From the NCBI GenBank assembly GCA_017643585.1, contig JAEPND010000010.1, positions 36,535 through 100,534 of the forward strand: 64,000 nucleotides of DNA, in the 5' to 3' direction. Positions 1 through 9,300 of the stretch are shown here, in pieces. Numbering within the stretch: the first letter of the stretch is position 1; each line of letters opens with the position of its first letter. Below the pieces are notes generated by a model. The model made no database searches, was not told the DNA's origin, and saw only the letters and a list, made by a program, of their open reading frames with translations. Source of the DNA: Maricaulis sp. Lineage in GTDB: Bacteria; Pseudomonadota; Alphaproteobacteria; Caulobacterales; Maricaulaceae. The position numbers were made by a program, and so were the translations under genes.

Positions 1-71
1 GAAATACGGGCCTCCTGGCCAACATGTTCCGGGCGCAGTTCTGCGCAGGTGTGAGAGCGATAAGCGTGCAT
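1..71 (-). CDS. aspS: Aspartyl-tRNA synthetase, N-terminal fragment (cut by window edge)
   Basis: Reverse-strand reading from the ATG at 71 gives [18 protein letters not shown] and continues to the window edge with no stop. This matches the start of bacterial AspRS (typically M-h-x-Y-R-T-H-x-C-x-x-L), where the OB-fold anticodon-binding domain follows. The enzyme charges tRNA-Asp in the cytoplasm. Only about 23 codons are present, so the catalytic core cannot be seen. The proximity of rnd is a familiar alphaproteobacterial neighbourhood. The identification rests on this short stretch only. Confidence 0.8.
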   Translation of the reverse strand, partial: MHAYRSHTCAELRPEHVGQEARI

Positions 72-368
72 TTTGCGTCGTCCGTCAGAACAGAAATCGT
101 ATTGCGGCGACATGCCGGTTTGCAGCGCACAATGTCAAGGATAAGGGGCGATGGGCTGCAGTTCCGAATTTTCCGATCATCGGAAATTTGCGCTTACTCG
201 CCTCTCGCGCTAATGTTTCGTTAGACAATCAATCGCTGGGAGATCCCGTCGCTTTCAAATCCAGCCTATGCCGTGGTTTTGAATATCCTAAATTGACCCC
301 CTTTCTGGTCACGTCCACGGATCTCCCCGTCTCCTCCCCAACGAATTCCCCTTCAGTACAAATAACTT
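72..368. other. Intergenic region upstream of aspS
   Basis: No convincing gene. On the minus strand a TTGACA (133-138) lies upstream of aspS, without a clear -10 partner, so the aspS promoter is uncertain. A near-perfect inverted repeat sits at 167-189. The right part holds a short minus-strand reading frame (229-378, 49 codons) that I could not relate to anything. A plus-strand terminator hairpin at 369 implies that some transcript, perhaps a small RNA, ends here. Confidence 0.5.
167..189. promoter_or_regulatory. Inverted repeat upstream of aspS, possible operator
   Basis: AATTTTCCGAT (167-177) and ATCGGAAATTT (179-189) form 11-bp arms with one mismatch around a single central base. The inner 8-bp arms, TTTCCGAT and ATCGGAAA, pair perfectly. 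It lies about 100 bp upstream of the aspS start. The symmetry suggests a dimeric-regulator site; the regulator is unknown. Confidence 0.4.
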
Positions 369-397
369 GGGCGCTCATCCGGCGCCCTTTTTCTTTT
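369..397 (+). terminator. Rho-independent terminator
   Basis: GGGCGC (369-374) pairs with GCGCCC (382-387) across a 7-nt loop and is followed by TTTTTCTTTT. The T-tract is on the plus strand, so it ends a rightward transcript of unknown origin and insulates the tetR promoter. Confidence 0.7.
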
Positions 398-412
398 GCC
401 TGACGCCAAAAC

Positions 413-490
413 ACATCATGTAAGCAACTATTCACTTGCATCGCGAGTCGGATGCAGCTATACAACATGTAAATGATCGTTCACTTGCAT
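413..490. promoter_or_regulatory. Two 29-bp operator-like direct repeats before the TetR gene
   Basis: Copies at 413-441 and 462-490 share CATGTAA, seven variable bases, then TTCACTTGCAT; starts are 49 bp apart. Each copy has imperfect dyad symmetry (CATGTAA against TTGCAT(G/C)), as expected for a TetR-type dimer. The left copy covers the proposed -35 and the right copy covers the proposed -10/start region, so a bound repressor would block transcription. Autoregulation is inferred. Confidence 0.6.
436..464 (+). promoter_or_regulatory. Candidate promoter for the tetR-acyltransferase operon
   Basis: TTGCATC (436-442), a 14-nt spacer, then GCTATACA (457-464). This fits the Caulobacter-type housekeeping consensus (TTGaCgS, 10-14 nt, GCTANAWC). 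It sits between and partly inside the two operator-like repeats, about 40 nt upstream of the ATG. Confidence 0.5.
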
Positions 491-502
491 GAGGAACACA
501 CC

Positions 503-1126
503 ATGGCAGGCATGCTTCGCAAAGACATTTTCGACGGGACCGACGCCAATGTCGGCGTTACGGCGAGATATGGCAGCACCAAGGCCCGCATCGAACGCGC
601 CGCGCTGCAATTGTTCGCGCGCCACGGCATTGACGGGGTGTCGATCAAGCAGATCGCCGAAGCGTGTGTGATCTCGGATGGCGCGATGTACCGCCATTTC
701 AAGTCCAAGGACGAGCTGGCCCGCCTGATGTTCGAGGCGATCCATTCCAAACTGCAGGACCTGGTGACCGAGAATCTCAAGGCCGACGCGTCCATGGAAG
801 ATATCGCGCGGACGCTGGTCACGGCCTATTGCAAGCTGGCGGACGATGATCCGGCGCAATTCACCTATCACCTCGCCCACCGCAATCACTTCATCTCTGC
901 CACGGGCGATGGCGGCGCTGACCCGTCTGACTTCATGACTGCCTGCGTCCAGCAAGCCATGGACCGTGGGGAGATCCCTGAGGGCGATGCCGAGCTGCGC
1001 TCCGGCATGGCGCTGGGCGTGGTCATGCAGCCAGCGGAATACAGCCTTTACGGCCGCATCAACCCGCCCCTGTCCAATCACATCGAAGTATTCACGCGCG
1101 GCATCATGGCCGTGCTGCGGTCATAA
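503..1126 (+). CDS. TetR/AcrR-family transcriptional regulator
   Basis: A 207-residue protein with an N-terminal helix-turn-helix at about residues 46-69 (VSIKQIAEACVISDGAMYRH), typical of TetR repressors, followed by an all-helical ligand-binding and dimerisation domain. The ATG at 503 is chosen over an in-frame ATG at 473 because GAGGAA (491-496) lies at proper distance and the upstream start falls inside an operator-like repeat. It heads a run of genes for two acyltransferases and an LplT-like transporter, so it probably represses itself and that set in response to a lipid-related ligand. The ligand is unknown. Confidence 0.85.
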   Translation: MAGMLRKDIFDGTDANVGVTARYGSTKARIERAALQLFARHGIDGVSIKQIAEACVISDGAMYRHFKSKDELARLMFEAIHSKLQDLVTENLKADASMEDIARTLVTAYCKLADDDPAQFTYHLAHRNHFISATGDGGADPSDFMTACVQQAMDRGEIPEGDAELRSGMALGVVMQPAEYSLYGRINPPLSNHIEVFTRGIMAVLRS

Positions 1127-1152
1127 CCGCCGAGCCCCGAGGAGGCTGTCCA

Positions 1153-1923
1153 ATGCGCTCTTTCGTTTTCAATATTCTCTACTGGTCGATTTCAGCCGTT
1201 TATGCGGTGATCTGCGCCGTTCTCGCGCTCATCCCGGGCCGGTTCGCCCTGATGCATGGTCTGCGCTCCTACTGTCGCCTGACGGTCCTGCTGATGCGTG
1301 TTGTCTGCGGGATCAAGGTCGAGGTTCGCGGGACGCCTCCGAAGAACCAGTCCGTCGTCATCGCAGCCAAGCACCAGTCCTGGGGTGATGGCATCGTCAT
1401 GATGGCAAAATGCGGTGATGTGAATTTTGTCTGCGGCGATCACATGCTGAAATTCCCGCTGATCGGCTGGGTCCTCAAGCGTTGTGGCGCGATTGTCGTC
1501 AACAACCAGGGCGGTGCCGCTGCCGCTGAAAGCCTGAAGAACGGTATTGAACGCTCCGAGGGCGAAGGCGCGCCCCGCCCGGTTCTGATCTATCCGGAAG
1601 GACATCTGACCGAGGTTGGCACGGGAATGCGTTACCGCTCGGGCGCGTGGCGTCTGTCCAACCAGCTTGATCGTCCGGTCGTTCCGGTCGCCACCAATCT
1701 GGGCCAGTGCTGGCCACAGCAAAAATGGGGCAAATTCTCTGGCACCGCCGTCATCGAGTTCATGGAGCCGATGCAGCCCTCGGCCGACCGCAACAGCTTC
1801 TTGTCGCAGCTGGAATGCAATGTCGAACGTCAGTCACGCGCTCTGGAGGCAGAGTTTGCGCATCAGCACCAAGCACTGCAGTCTGTTCAGCAAACGGAGT
1901 ATCGGGCAGAGGCGTGCAGCTAG
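1153..1923 (+). CDS. PlsC-type lysophospholipid acyltransferase, copy 1
   Basis: A 256-residue membrane-associated acyltransferase of the 1-acylglycerol-3-phosphate acyltransferase superfamily. The catalytic HX4D motif is His74-Asp79 (HQSWGD), and the substrate-binding PEG motif is at 147-150 (YPEG). One N-terminal hydrophobic segment (about residues 8-28) should anchor it to the inner membrane. It starts 26 nt after the TetR gene and is followed by a paralogue. It probably transfers an acyl chain to a lysophospholipid or lysophosphatidate; whether this is de novo PlsC or a remodelling enzyme cannot be told from sequence. Confidence 0.85.
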   Translation: MRSFVFNILYWSISAVYAVICAVLALIPGRFALMHGLRSYCRLTVLLMRVVCGIKVEVRGTPPKNQSVVIAAKHQSWGDGIVMMAKCGDVNFVCGDHMLKFPLIGWVLKRCGAIVVNNQGGAAAAESLKNGIERSEGEGAPRPVLIYPEGHLTEVGTGMRYRSGAWRLSNQLDRPVVPVATNLGQCWPQQKWGKFSGTAVIEFMEPMQPSADRNSFLSQLECNVERQSRALEAEFAHQHQALQSVQQTEYRAEACS

Positions 1924-1967
1924 ACACGCCCGCCCGGGCTTTGATGGCGAAGCGGGGAGGCTCAGCC

Positions 1968-2693
1968 ATGCGATCCTTAGTTTTCAACGCCCTCTTCTGG
2001 GGGCTGGCGGCGGCGTTCGCCCTGATCTGCTACGCCCTGTCCTGGCTGCCCTGGCGCAAGCCGCTGGTCGCCTGCATGATCGGTTTCTGTCGCTCCGCAC
2101 GTTTCTGCCTGAACTGGGTGGCCGGCGTTCCGATCGAGGTCCGCGGCAATCCGCCGACCAATCAACCGGTGATCATTGCGGCCAAACACCAGTCCTATGC
2201 TGACGGCCCGATGATGATGGCCATCACCGGTGACATCAATTTCGTCATCGGCAATGGCATCGAGAAATTCCCGCTGATCAACCGTATCGTTCGACAGGCC
2301 GGCGCGACCATGGTGAACACCCAGGGCAATACGACCGCTCCTGGCGCCCTGGAAGCCGCGATCGAACGCAGCCACGGGGAAAACCGGCCGATCCTGATCT
2401 ATCCGGAAGGCGGCCTGGCCGCGATCGGTGAGACCAAGCGTTATCGCAAAGGCGTGCACAAAATCTATGAAACCCTCGGCCGGGACGTCATTCCCGCCGC
2501 CACCAATCTCGGCCTGCGCTGGAACCAGGATGACTGGCACAAGACACAGGGCCCGGCCGTGATCGAATTCCTTGACCCCATTCCCGCGGATTTGCCGCGA
2601 GACGAATTCATGCAGCGTCTGCAGACGAGCGTTGAAACCGCTACACGCGCGCTGGAAGCGGAAGGCATGGCCTTCCAGGAGGCATCGAAATGA
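1968..2693 (+). CDS. PlsC-type lysophospholipid acyltransferase, copy 2
   Basis: A 241-residue paralogue of the preceding gene with the same N-terminal pattern (MRS(L/F)VFN, hydrophobic segment), HX4D at 74-79 (HQSYAD) and YPEG at 145-148. The ATG at 1968 has a strong GGGGAGG ribosome-binding site (1954-1960); longer in-frame starts would run into gene 1. Its last bases overlap the MFS gene by 4 nt (ATGA), implying translational coupling. The pair looks like a tandem duplication that diverged, perhaps in acyl-chain or sn-position preference. Confidence 0.85.
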   Translation: MRSLVFNALFWGLAAAFALICYALSWLPWRKPLVACMIGFCRSARFCLNWVAGVPIEVRGNPPTNQPVIIAAKHQSYADGPMMMAITGDINFVIGNGIEKFPLINRIVRQAGATMVNTQGNTTAPGALEAAIERSHGENRPILIYPEGGLAAIGETKRYRKGVHKIYETLGRDVIPAATNLGLRWNQDDWHKTQGPAVIEFLDPIPADLPRDEFMQRLQTSVETATRALEAEGMAFQEASK

Positions 2694-3985
2694 GCCTGAA
2701 ACTCGCTTTTGGATTGATCGGCACGAAACGCTTCACGCCGATCCTCGCTGCCAGTGCCCTGGGCACGTTCAACGACAATCTGTTCAAGAACGCGCTCGTC
2801 GTCCTGGCGACCTATCACGGCCTGACCGTCGCCGGCCTCCCCTCGGACATGGTTGTGCCGATAGCGGCCACCATGTTCACAGCCGCCCTGTTCTTCTTTT
2901 CGGCCACCGCAGGTCAGATCGCCGACCGCTATGATCGGGCAATGATCATGCGACGGGCCAAGTTTGCCGAGATCGTATTGATGGTCATCGCGGCCATTGG
3001 CTTCCTGCTCGATTCCGGGCCAATCCTGATGCTGACCCTGTTTCTCATGGGGACCCAGTCTGCCTTCTACTCGCCGTCCCGCATCGCTTCGATGCCGCAC
3101 TATCTCAAACCCGAGGAGCTGGTGTCCGGCAATGCGATCTTCGGCGCCGTCTTTTTCCTGCTGTTGTTGGTCGGCCAGGCCAGCGGGCAATTGCTGCCCG
3201 CCATGGAGAATGGCCGCATCCTGATCGCAGGGATCCTGGTCGTGTTCGCGATTGTGGGCTGGTTGAGCATCCTGCCGACCCCGCCCTCTCCCGCGGGCAA
3301 TCCGAAACTGAAGATCCGCTGGAACTTCCTGTTCGAGACATTCAAGGCGATCTGGATGGCGACCAAACACCCGACGGTGTTCCGCCCGCTGATGGGCATG
3401 GCCTGGTTCTATCTGGCCACGGGCGGGCTGATCACGCTGATCCCGACCCTGGTGCGAGACACGCTGGGCGAAGGCGCTGACCTGGTCGCCCTGCTCTCGG
3501 TGCTTTTCGTCATCGGTGCGGCCGCGGGCTCGCTGGCCTGTGGCGCGTTCTCCCGCGGCAAGGATGCGATTATATTCACCATCATCGGTGGCTTCGGCAT
3601 GACCGTCTTCCTGCTGGATGTTGCCTGGCAGCTAGCCCATTGGGAAACGGCACTGGAGCCGGTTGGCGCCCTGGTATTTATGGAAAATCCCGACAACTGG
3701 CGCTTGCTGGCCGGCTTCTTCCTCACCGCGCTTGCCGCCGGCATGTACATCGTACCGCTGCAGGCCATGGCCCAGCATCGCGCCCCGGTCGACAAACGCG
3801 CCAGACTGCTGGCGACAGGCAATATCCTCAATGCCGGAGGCGCGTCTCTGGGCCAAATGGGGTTGCTCGCCCTGAGCATCAACACCCTGCCCAAATGGTG
3901 GGCGATCATCTTCGTCGCCCTGGGTACCTGTGTCATTGCTGCCGCATCTATGAGGTATTTACCCAAGTCCAACAGCCAAAGCTGA
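2690..3985 (+). CDS. MFS transporter, LplT-like (putative lysophospholipid transporter)
   Basis: A 431-residue protein with about twelve hydrophobic segments. The N-terminal FNDNLFKNAL (27-36) resembles the F-x-D-N-x-x-K-x-A signature of LplT-type flippases, which import lysophospholipids across the inner membrane for re-acylation; in E. coli lplT sits beside the acyltransferase gene aas. Here it overlaps an acyltransferase gene by 4 nt, which supports the same pairing. The family call is fairly strong; the substrate is inferred. Confidence 0.75.
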   Translation: MSLKLAFGLIGTKRFTPILAASALGTFNDNLFKNALVVLATYHGLTVAGLPSDMVVPIAATMFTAALFFFSATAGQIADRYDRAMIMRRAKFAEIVLMVIAAIGFLLDSGPILMLTLFLMGTQSAFYSPSRIASMPHYLKPEELVSGNAIFGAVFFLLLLVGQASGQLLPAMENGRILIAGILVVFAIVGWLSILPTPPSPAGNPKLKIRWNFLFETFKAIWMATKHPTVFRPLMGMAWFYLATGGLITLIPTLVRDTLGEGADLVALLSVLFVIGAAAGSLACGAFSRGKDAIIFTIIGGFGMTVFLLDVAWQLAHWETALEPVGALVFMENPDNWRLLAGFFLTALAAGMYIVPLQAMAQHRAPVDKRARLLATGNILNAGGASLGQMGLLALSINTLPKWWAIIFVALGTCVIAAASMRYLPKSNSQS

Positions 3986-4022
3986 TGGAAAAATGGGGCG
4001 GGTCGCGCTAACAACCCGCACC

Positions 4023-5180
4023 ATGAAAATGATTACAAAGACGGCAGAGCTGGCAGACGCTTGCGACGCGCTCCTGCAATGCGACTTTATCGCGGTCGAT
4101 ACAGAGTTCATGCGTGAAACCGTGTACTGGCCGGCCCTGTGCCTGATCCAGGCCGCTGGCGGCGACACGGAAGTGATCATCGATCCGCTGGCCGACGGCA
4201 TCGATCTGGAGCCCTTCTGGGAAGTGATGGCTGATGATCGCGTGATGAAAGTGTTTCACGCCGCACGCCAGGACCTTGAGATTTTCTTCCATCTCGGCGA
4301 GCACCTGATCCCGACCCCGATGTTCGACACCCAGGTCGGCGCGATGGCCCTGGGCCTGGGCGACAGCATTGCCTATGACGGCCTGGTACGCTCTTTCCTC
4401 AAGCGTTCGATCGACAAGGGCCCGCGCTTTACAGACTGGTCCCGTCGGCCGCTGAGCCAGAAACAGCTCGACTACGCCATCGCCGATGTGACGCATCTGC
4501 GCGATCTCTATCCGATCATGCGCGAACGTCTGGAAGCGAAGAAGCGGGATGCCTGGCTGGCCGAGGAAATGGCTGTCCTGACCCGGGCCGAGACCTACCG
4601 CCTGGAGCCGGAAGATGCCTGGAAACGCCTGAAGCTGCGCAAGACCCACCCCAAATGGGTCGCCGGCCTGCGGGCTGCCGCCTGCTGGCGCGAACGTGAG
4701 GCTCAGACCCGCGACATGCCGCGTCAGCGCGTGATGAAAGATGATGCGCTCTACGAGATCGCTGCCGTCGCTCCGCTCAAGCCGGACGATCTCAGCGGTC
4801 TGCGCGGTGTGCCCAAGGGATTTGAACGCTCCAAGCCCGCCGAACGCCTTTACGAGATCATGAAAACGGCCATGGCAGACCCGGAAGCCTATGCGCCCAA
4901 GGTTGAGAAACCGACCCCGCCACCCAGTGGCATTGGTCCGACCGTTGAACTGCTCAAGGTCTTCCTGAAACTGGTTGCCGAAGACGCAGGCGTGGCCTCA
5001 CGCCTGATCGCCACGGTTCCGGATCTTGAAAAGATCGCTGCCGACGACAAGGCCGACATCCCGGCCATGCATGGCTGGCGTCGCGAAGTATTCGGAGAAC
5101 CGGCCCTGCGGCTCAAGAAGGGCGAGATCTCGCTGGCGCTGGAAGACGGCAAGGTCGTGGCGAAGGATTTGAAGGCTTAA
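4023..5180 (+). CDS. rnd: Ribonuclease D
   Basis: A 385-residue 3'-5' exoribonuclease that trims tRNA precursors. DEDD-type exonuclease motifs are visible: Exo I DTE at 26-28, Exo II around Asp84 (VFHAARQDLE), and Exo III YxxxD at 151-155 (YAIAD). An HRDC-like region follows at about 210-290. The ATG at 4023 follows the MFS gene closely; an ATG two codons later is also possible. Its stop shares a TTAA palindrome with the stop of the convergent membrane-protein gene. Length fits the alphaproteobacterial family. Confidence 0.92.
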   Translation: MKMITKTAELADACDALLQCDFIAVDTEFMRETVYWPALCLIQAAGGDTEVIIDPLADGIDLEPFWEVMADDRVMKVFHAARQDLEIFFHLGEHLIPTPMFDTQVGAMALGLGDSIAYDGLVRSFLKRSIDKGPRFTDWSRRPLSQKQLDYAIADVTHLRDLYPIMRERLEAKKRDAWLAEEMAVLTRAETYRLEPEDAWKRLKLRKTHPKWVAGLRAAACWREREAQTRDMPRQRVMKDDALYEIAAVAPLKPDDLSGLRGVPKGFERSKPAERLYEIMKTAMADPEAYAPKVEKPTPPPSGIGPTVELLKVFLKLVAEDAGVASRLIATVPDLEKIAADDKADIPAMHGWRREVFGEPALRLKKGEISLALEDGKVVAKDLKA

Positions 5181-5596
5181 TCCTTCGGCGGTCGGTCGAA
5201 AAACGGTGCTGAGACGGACCTCTCGCCGGAACGCAACACAATGCCAAGAGCAATGATGTTTGGGGCACTTGCCCAAAAATAGAAAAAGAACGCATGCAGG
5301 AAGGAAGCCTGTACAGGCCATGTTCCGGGCCACGCCGCTTCCAGCGCGGCGAATCCGCCCCAGATCGCGGTCAGAACAGCTCCCCAGACGGCCACCAGAG
5401 CAGCGCTCTTTAGCAGCCCCTCTCTCCGAACGACGCTCAAGAAAGGGACTATGGCAATTCCCTGGAGAGCGAGGACCGCAATCCGTATATGTATCGCATC
5501 GAAAGCGCCACCCCGTTCTAAAAAGACCGGCGCGTAAACGCTCGCTGCTACTCCACCCGCAAATGCGAAATCGATCCACCACGCGCGGGACATCAC
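5177..5596 (-). CDS. Small four-TM membrane protein, unknown function
   Basis: A 139-residue hydrophobic protein with about four membrane segments (near residues 7-24, 38-55, 66-86 and 98-121). It starts immediately upstream of, and on the same strand as, the ppx stop codon order (ppx then this gene), so it may be translated from the ppk-ppx message. Its stop lies in the TTAA palindrome shared with rnd. I recognise no family; it might be a small inner-membrane protein conserved only in relatives. Confidence 0.6.
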   Translation of the reverse strand: MMSRAWWIDFAFAGGVAASVYAPVFLERGGAFDAIHIRIAVLALQGIAIVPFLSVVRREGLLKSAALVAVWGAVLTAIWGGFAALEAAWPGTWPVQASFLHAFFFYFWASAPNIIALGIVLRSGERSVSAPFFDRPPKD

Positions 5597-7123
5597 CTAC
5601 TCCACATACCGAACTTCGGTTTCGACGCCGATAAGTCCGCCGATGGTCTTGAGCTGCGTCACCGAACGCTCGACATAGAGATCACGAACGCTTTCGTGCA
5701 CGGTGACACACAGGCTTCCCTGTTCAAACCCGATCCTGAACCGTTCGAGCAGACGAATGGACCGGCCGGACAGCTTTGACCCCAGTCTGAGGCACAGGCC
5801 GAGGCATTCTGCCTTCCGGCGCTGGTCTGCATTCATCAGACGGGCGACCGGGTGCTGGTCGAGTTCGCTGGCCGTTCCGCCGTGTCGAAAATGCAAGGCG
5901 GTGCCCAGAAAACCCCGCTCGGGATGCGATAATCCCGCGAAGGGCGCATATAGCACGGTGTCACGGGCCAGTTCCGCGCGATGGTCAGGATGCATGCGGG
6001 CGCCGAAATCAGCCAGGCGGCAGGCCGCCTCCTGCAGGATCTGGTCCCTGCGCGGCGCAAAGACCGGCTCCAGCTCACTCAACATCGGGCGCAGCCAGTG
6101 CGCCAGGGCGACCCCAAATCCGGGCGTGGGCGCAATCGGTCGCGCCAGGGCTTCAGCGCCGGCAATCAGCGGATCCTGGTCTCGAATGGCGTCCGGCATG
6201 TTCTCCAGAAGAACGCCTTCACGCAGTCCGTAGGCAGAAAAACAGACATTCGCGAAATTACCCTTCCTGACGATACGGCGCAGCAGAAGCGCCGCATAAG
6301 GCAATGTTACGGCCCTTCGCCGGGAGATGCCGGGCGTTCCCACCAAGGAGGCCGGGCTAAGCTGTGTGGCCAGTTGTGTGATCTTGCGGACCTCGGCCGC
6401 GGTCATCGCATATTGGTGCACGACTTTCAGCGGGTGACTGTTATGAGCAAACGCCAGATGCGCCAGGGTTCGCCAGGCGCCACCAACCGCATAGAAGGTT
6501 TGCCCCGGGCGGTCATCCAGACCGAATTTGTCCAGTCGTTTGTCGATCTTGCGACGGGCCTGATCGTAGTCCCATTCGCTGTTGCCCAGGACTTCCTGCG
6601 GCCCAAGCGCCAGCGTCGTCCCCGCTCCGGCGACCCCATTATTGATCGGGGTCAGCTCCAGGCTCGACCCACCCAGATCCCCCGTCATGCCGTGCGCGTC
6701 GGGAATGCCTGCAAGAAGTCCCAAAGCAGAAATTTCGCCTTCCTCACGCCCTGAGAGAATGCGAACCTCCAAGGCCGTCAGATCGGCGATTTCACGAACA
6801 AACTCGGCGCCATCCTCGGCATTGCGGACTGCCGCTGTGGCCACGACATGAATATCCGTCACACCTTTGGCCTCAAGGATGCGCTGGAAGCGTTTCAGCG
6901 CGCGCAGCGCGATGTCCCGACCGTCGGCGTTCAGAAGACCGGTGGCACGAACCCCCTGCCCCAGCCCGGCCATCACCTTTTCATTGTAAACTGGCCAGAT
7001 GGCCCGTCCCTGCAGACGGAAATGCACCAGGCGCACCGTGTTGGAACCGATATCGATGACGGCGATATCACGTTCAACGGCGAGTTCCTGGGAAACCGCG
7101 GAGAGGTCAGGTATCTGCGTCAA
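5597..7123 (-). CDS. ppx: Exopolyphosphatase, Ppx/GppA family
   Basis: A 508-residue ASKHA-fold phosphatase that hydrolyses terminal phosphates from polyphosphate, and in GppA-type members pppGpp. The phosphate-1 loop IDIGSNT is at 23-29, the phosphate-2 loop DLGGSS at 149-154, and the catalytic-region Glu in REEGE near 127-130. A C-terminal HD-like region follows. It overlaps ppk1 by 4 nt, so polymer synthesis and degradation are co-expressed. Ppx and GppA activities cannot be separated from sequence; the context favours Ppx. Confidence 0.9.
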   Translation of the reverse strand: MTQIPDLSAVSQELAVERDIAVIDIGSNTVRLVHFRLQGRAIWPVYNEKVMAGLGQGVRATGLLNADGRDIALRALKRFQRILEAKGVTDIHVVATAAVRNAEDGAEFVREIADLTALEVRILSGREEGEISALGLLAGIPDAHGMTGDLGGSSLELTPINNGVAGAGTTLALGPQEVLGNSEWDYDQARRKIDKRLDKFGLDDRPGQTFYAVGGAWRTLAHLAFAHNSHPLKVVHQYAMTAAEVRKITQLATQLSPASLVGTPGISRRRAVTLPYAALLLRRIVRKGNFANVCFSAYGLREGVLLENMPDAIRDQDPLIAGAEALARPIAPTPGFGVALAHWLRPMLSELEPVFAPRRDQILQEAACRLADFGARMHPDHRAELARDTVLYAPFAGLSHPERGFLGTALHFRHGGTASELDQHPVARLMNADQRRKAECLGLCLRLGSKLSGRSIRLLERFRIGFEQGSLCVTVHESVRDLYVERSVTQLKTIGGLIGVETEVRYVE

Positions 7124-9300
7124 TTGTCTTTGCCATGGCCTGTAAGCACTGGTGGCTGATCATCCTTGAGCGCTTCGCCGCGGCCGGAAAGGCTGGGATT
7201 TGTCATGAAATAAGCGTGGGCACTGAAGGGGTCATCGATGGCACTGATGTCGACGCGGCGATAATCACCATCACCGTCCATGTACCAGCTGTTCACCTCG
7301 TCATTGAGGTTGGCCACCATGATCTGGTCGAGAATCTGACGATGTACCGTCGGGTTCTGGACGGGGCAGAGATGCTCGACGCGCCGGTCCAGATTGCGCG
7401 GCATCCAGTCTGCGGACGAAATGAAGACTTTCGCCTTGGGTGACGGCATCGACTCCCCGTTGGCAAAACACACAAGCCGCGTGTGTTCGAGGAAGCGACC
7501 GACAATGCTCTTCACGCGAATATTGTCGGACAGTCCGGGAATGCCCGGCCGCAGGCAACAGATCCCGCGCACCACCAGTTCGACTTTCACGCCGGCCTGG
7601 CTGGCACGATACAGAGCGTCGATGATTTCAGGATGTACCAGCGCGTTCAGCTTGGCCCAGACCGCCGCAGGCTTGCCCGCCTGTGCATTGGCTATCTCGT
7701 TGCCGATCATCTCGATTAGATTGTCCTTGAGATTGATCGGCGAAACCGACAGGCGCTCCAGATTGGCCGGCGGCGCATAGCCCGTCACATAATTGAAGAC
7801 GCGACCGGCATCGCGACCATAGGCCGGATCGGCGGTAAACACGGAGAGGTCCGTATACACCTTGGCGGTGATCGGGTGGTAGTTTCCGGTCCCGAAGTGG
7901 GAATAGGTGCGAAGGTCATTGCCCTCGCGCCGCACCACCAGCGAGATTTTCGCGTGCGTCTTGTACTCGATGAAGCCATAGACCACCTGCACGCCCGCAC
8001 GCTCGAGATCGCGCGCCCATTTCAGATTGGCTTCCTCATCAAACCGCGCCTTTAGCTCGACAAGCGCCGTCACATTCTTACCGGACTCCGCCGCCTCCAC
8101 GAGTGCAGCGACAATGGGTGAGTTTTTCGACGTGCGGTACAGCGTCTGCTTGATCGCCACCACATCCGGATCCGCTGCCGCCTGACGCAGGAATTCCACC
8201 ACCACATTGAAGCTCTCATAGGGATGGTGGACGACAATATCTTTTTCCTTGATGGCAGCGAAACAATCACCGCCATGATCCATCACACGCTCGGGATAAC
8301 GCGGCTCATAGGCTGGGAAGAGCTGGTCCGGGTTGTCGTCAGGAATGAGTTCATTGGCCTGCGACAGCCCCAGAATGCCGGAGATCGGCACGACGTCCTG
8401 ATCTTCCGCATTGAGGTGGGCAAGGATGAAATCGCGCAGATAGTCCGGCATCGCCGCGTCCATCTTGAGACGCACAATGACGCCGCGTCGACGTTGCTTG
8501 AGGACCTTCTCGAATTCGAGAACCAGATCCTCGCTTTCTTCCTCGACCTCGATATCGCTGTCGCGAATTACGCGAAACGAGCCCTGCGCCAGAACGTCAT
8601 GCCCCGGGAAGAGCGTGTCGAGATACATCGCCATCACTGTTTCCAGGGGAATGAAACGACGTTCCGGGCGGCCACGGTCATTGACCGAACGCGACGGCAA
8701 TTCCACAAACCGCCGGACCCCGCTCGGCATGGGGATCAGCGCATACATCTCCTTGGCGGTCTTCTTGTTGCGCAAATGCAGCGCCAGGGCGAAGCCGAGA
8801 TTGGGAATGAAGGGGAATGGGTGAGCCGGGTCGATCGCCATCGGCGTGATCACCGGCAGGGTGTGCGAGAGGAAATCCCCGCGCAGCCAGGCCTCATCCG
8901 TCTTCGAGAGCTCATCTGCCGACTGCACCGACACGCCATGTTCGCGCATCTCGTCGCGCAGGCCATTCCACAGGGCTTGCTGCTTGCCCATCAACTCGCT
9001 GGCCAGCACGTGGATCTGTTCGATCTGTTCGGCCGGTGTCAGGCCGTCAATGCTCGGCTTGGTGACCCCATTGCGAACCAGGGCGCGCAGGCCCGCCACG
9101 CGGACCATGTAGAATTCGTCGAGATTGCTGGCGGAAATCGACAGGAAGCGCAGACGTTCGAACACGGGCAATGCCGGGTTCTCGGCCTCCTCGATGACCC
9201 GCATGTTGAAGCGCAGCCAGGAGAGTTCGCGATTCAGGAACCGCGAGGGCGAGGTTTTCAGAGCGTCAATATCGGCATTCTCAACTGCTGGGGACGTCAT
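7120..9300 (-). CDS. ppk1: Polyphosphate kinase 1
   Basis: About 726 residues, the usual Ppk1 size. It makes inorganic polyphosphate from ATP. The N-terminal segment [12 protein letters not shown] is diagnostic. The autophosphorylated-His motif is visible as EYKTHAK, and the second active-site region as [12 protein letters not shown]. The ATG at 9300 is chosen because GGAG lies about 8 nt upstream; an in-frame TTG two codons earlier has no room for a ribosome-binding site. The 5' end overlaps hda by 20 nt and the 3' end overlaps ppx by 4 nt, indicating one operon. Confidence 0.95.
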   Translation of the reverse strand: MTSPAVENADIDALKTSPSRFLNRELSWLRFNMRVIEEAENPALPVFERLRFLSISASNLDEFYMVRVAGLRALVRNGVTKPSIDGLTPAEQIEQIHVLASELMGKQQALWNGLRDEMREHGVSVQSADELSKTDEAWLRGDFLSHTLPVITPMAIDPAHPFPFIPNLGFALALHLRNKKTAKEMYALIPMPSGVRRFVELPSRSVNDRGRPERRFIPLETVMAMYLDTLFPGHDVLAQGSFRVIRDSDIEVEEESEDLVLEFEKVLKQRRRGVIVRLKMDAAMPDYLRDFILAHLNAEDQDVVPISGILGLSQANELIPDDNPDQLFPAYEPRYPERVMDHGGDCFAAIKEKDIVVHHPYESFNVVVEFLRQAAADPDVVAIKQTLYRTSKNSPIVAALVEAAESGKNVTALVELKARFDEEANLKWARDLERAGVQVVYGFIEYKTHAKISLVVRREGNDLRTYSHFGTGNYHPITAKVYTDLSVFTADPAYGRDAGRVFNYVTGYAPPANLERLSVSPINLKDNLIEMIGNEIANAQAGKPAAVWAKLNALVHPEIIDALYRASQAGVKVELVVRGICCLRPGIPGLSDNIRVKSIVGRFLEHTRLVCFANGESMPSPKAKVFISSADWMPRNLDRRVEHLCPVQNPTVHRQILDQIMVANLNDEVNSWYMDGDGDYRRVDISAIDDPFSAHAYFMTNPSLSGRGEALKDDQPPVLTGHGKDN

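Noticed and set aside
240-275. tRNA T-arm-like TTCAAATCC
   Set aside because: No matching acceptor, D or anticodon stem can be built around it; no tRNA was found elsewhere in the window.
229-468. Minus-strand frame of 79 codons before tetR
   Set aside because: Covers the terminator and both operator repeats, has no recognisable family and no clear ribosome-binding site.
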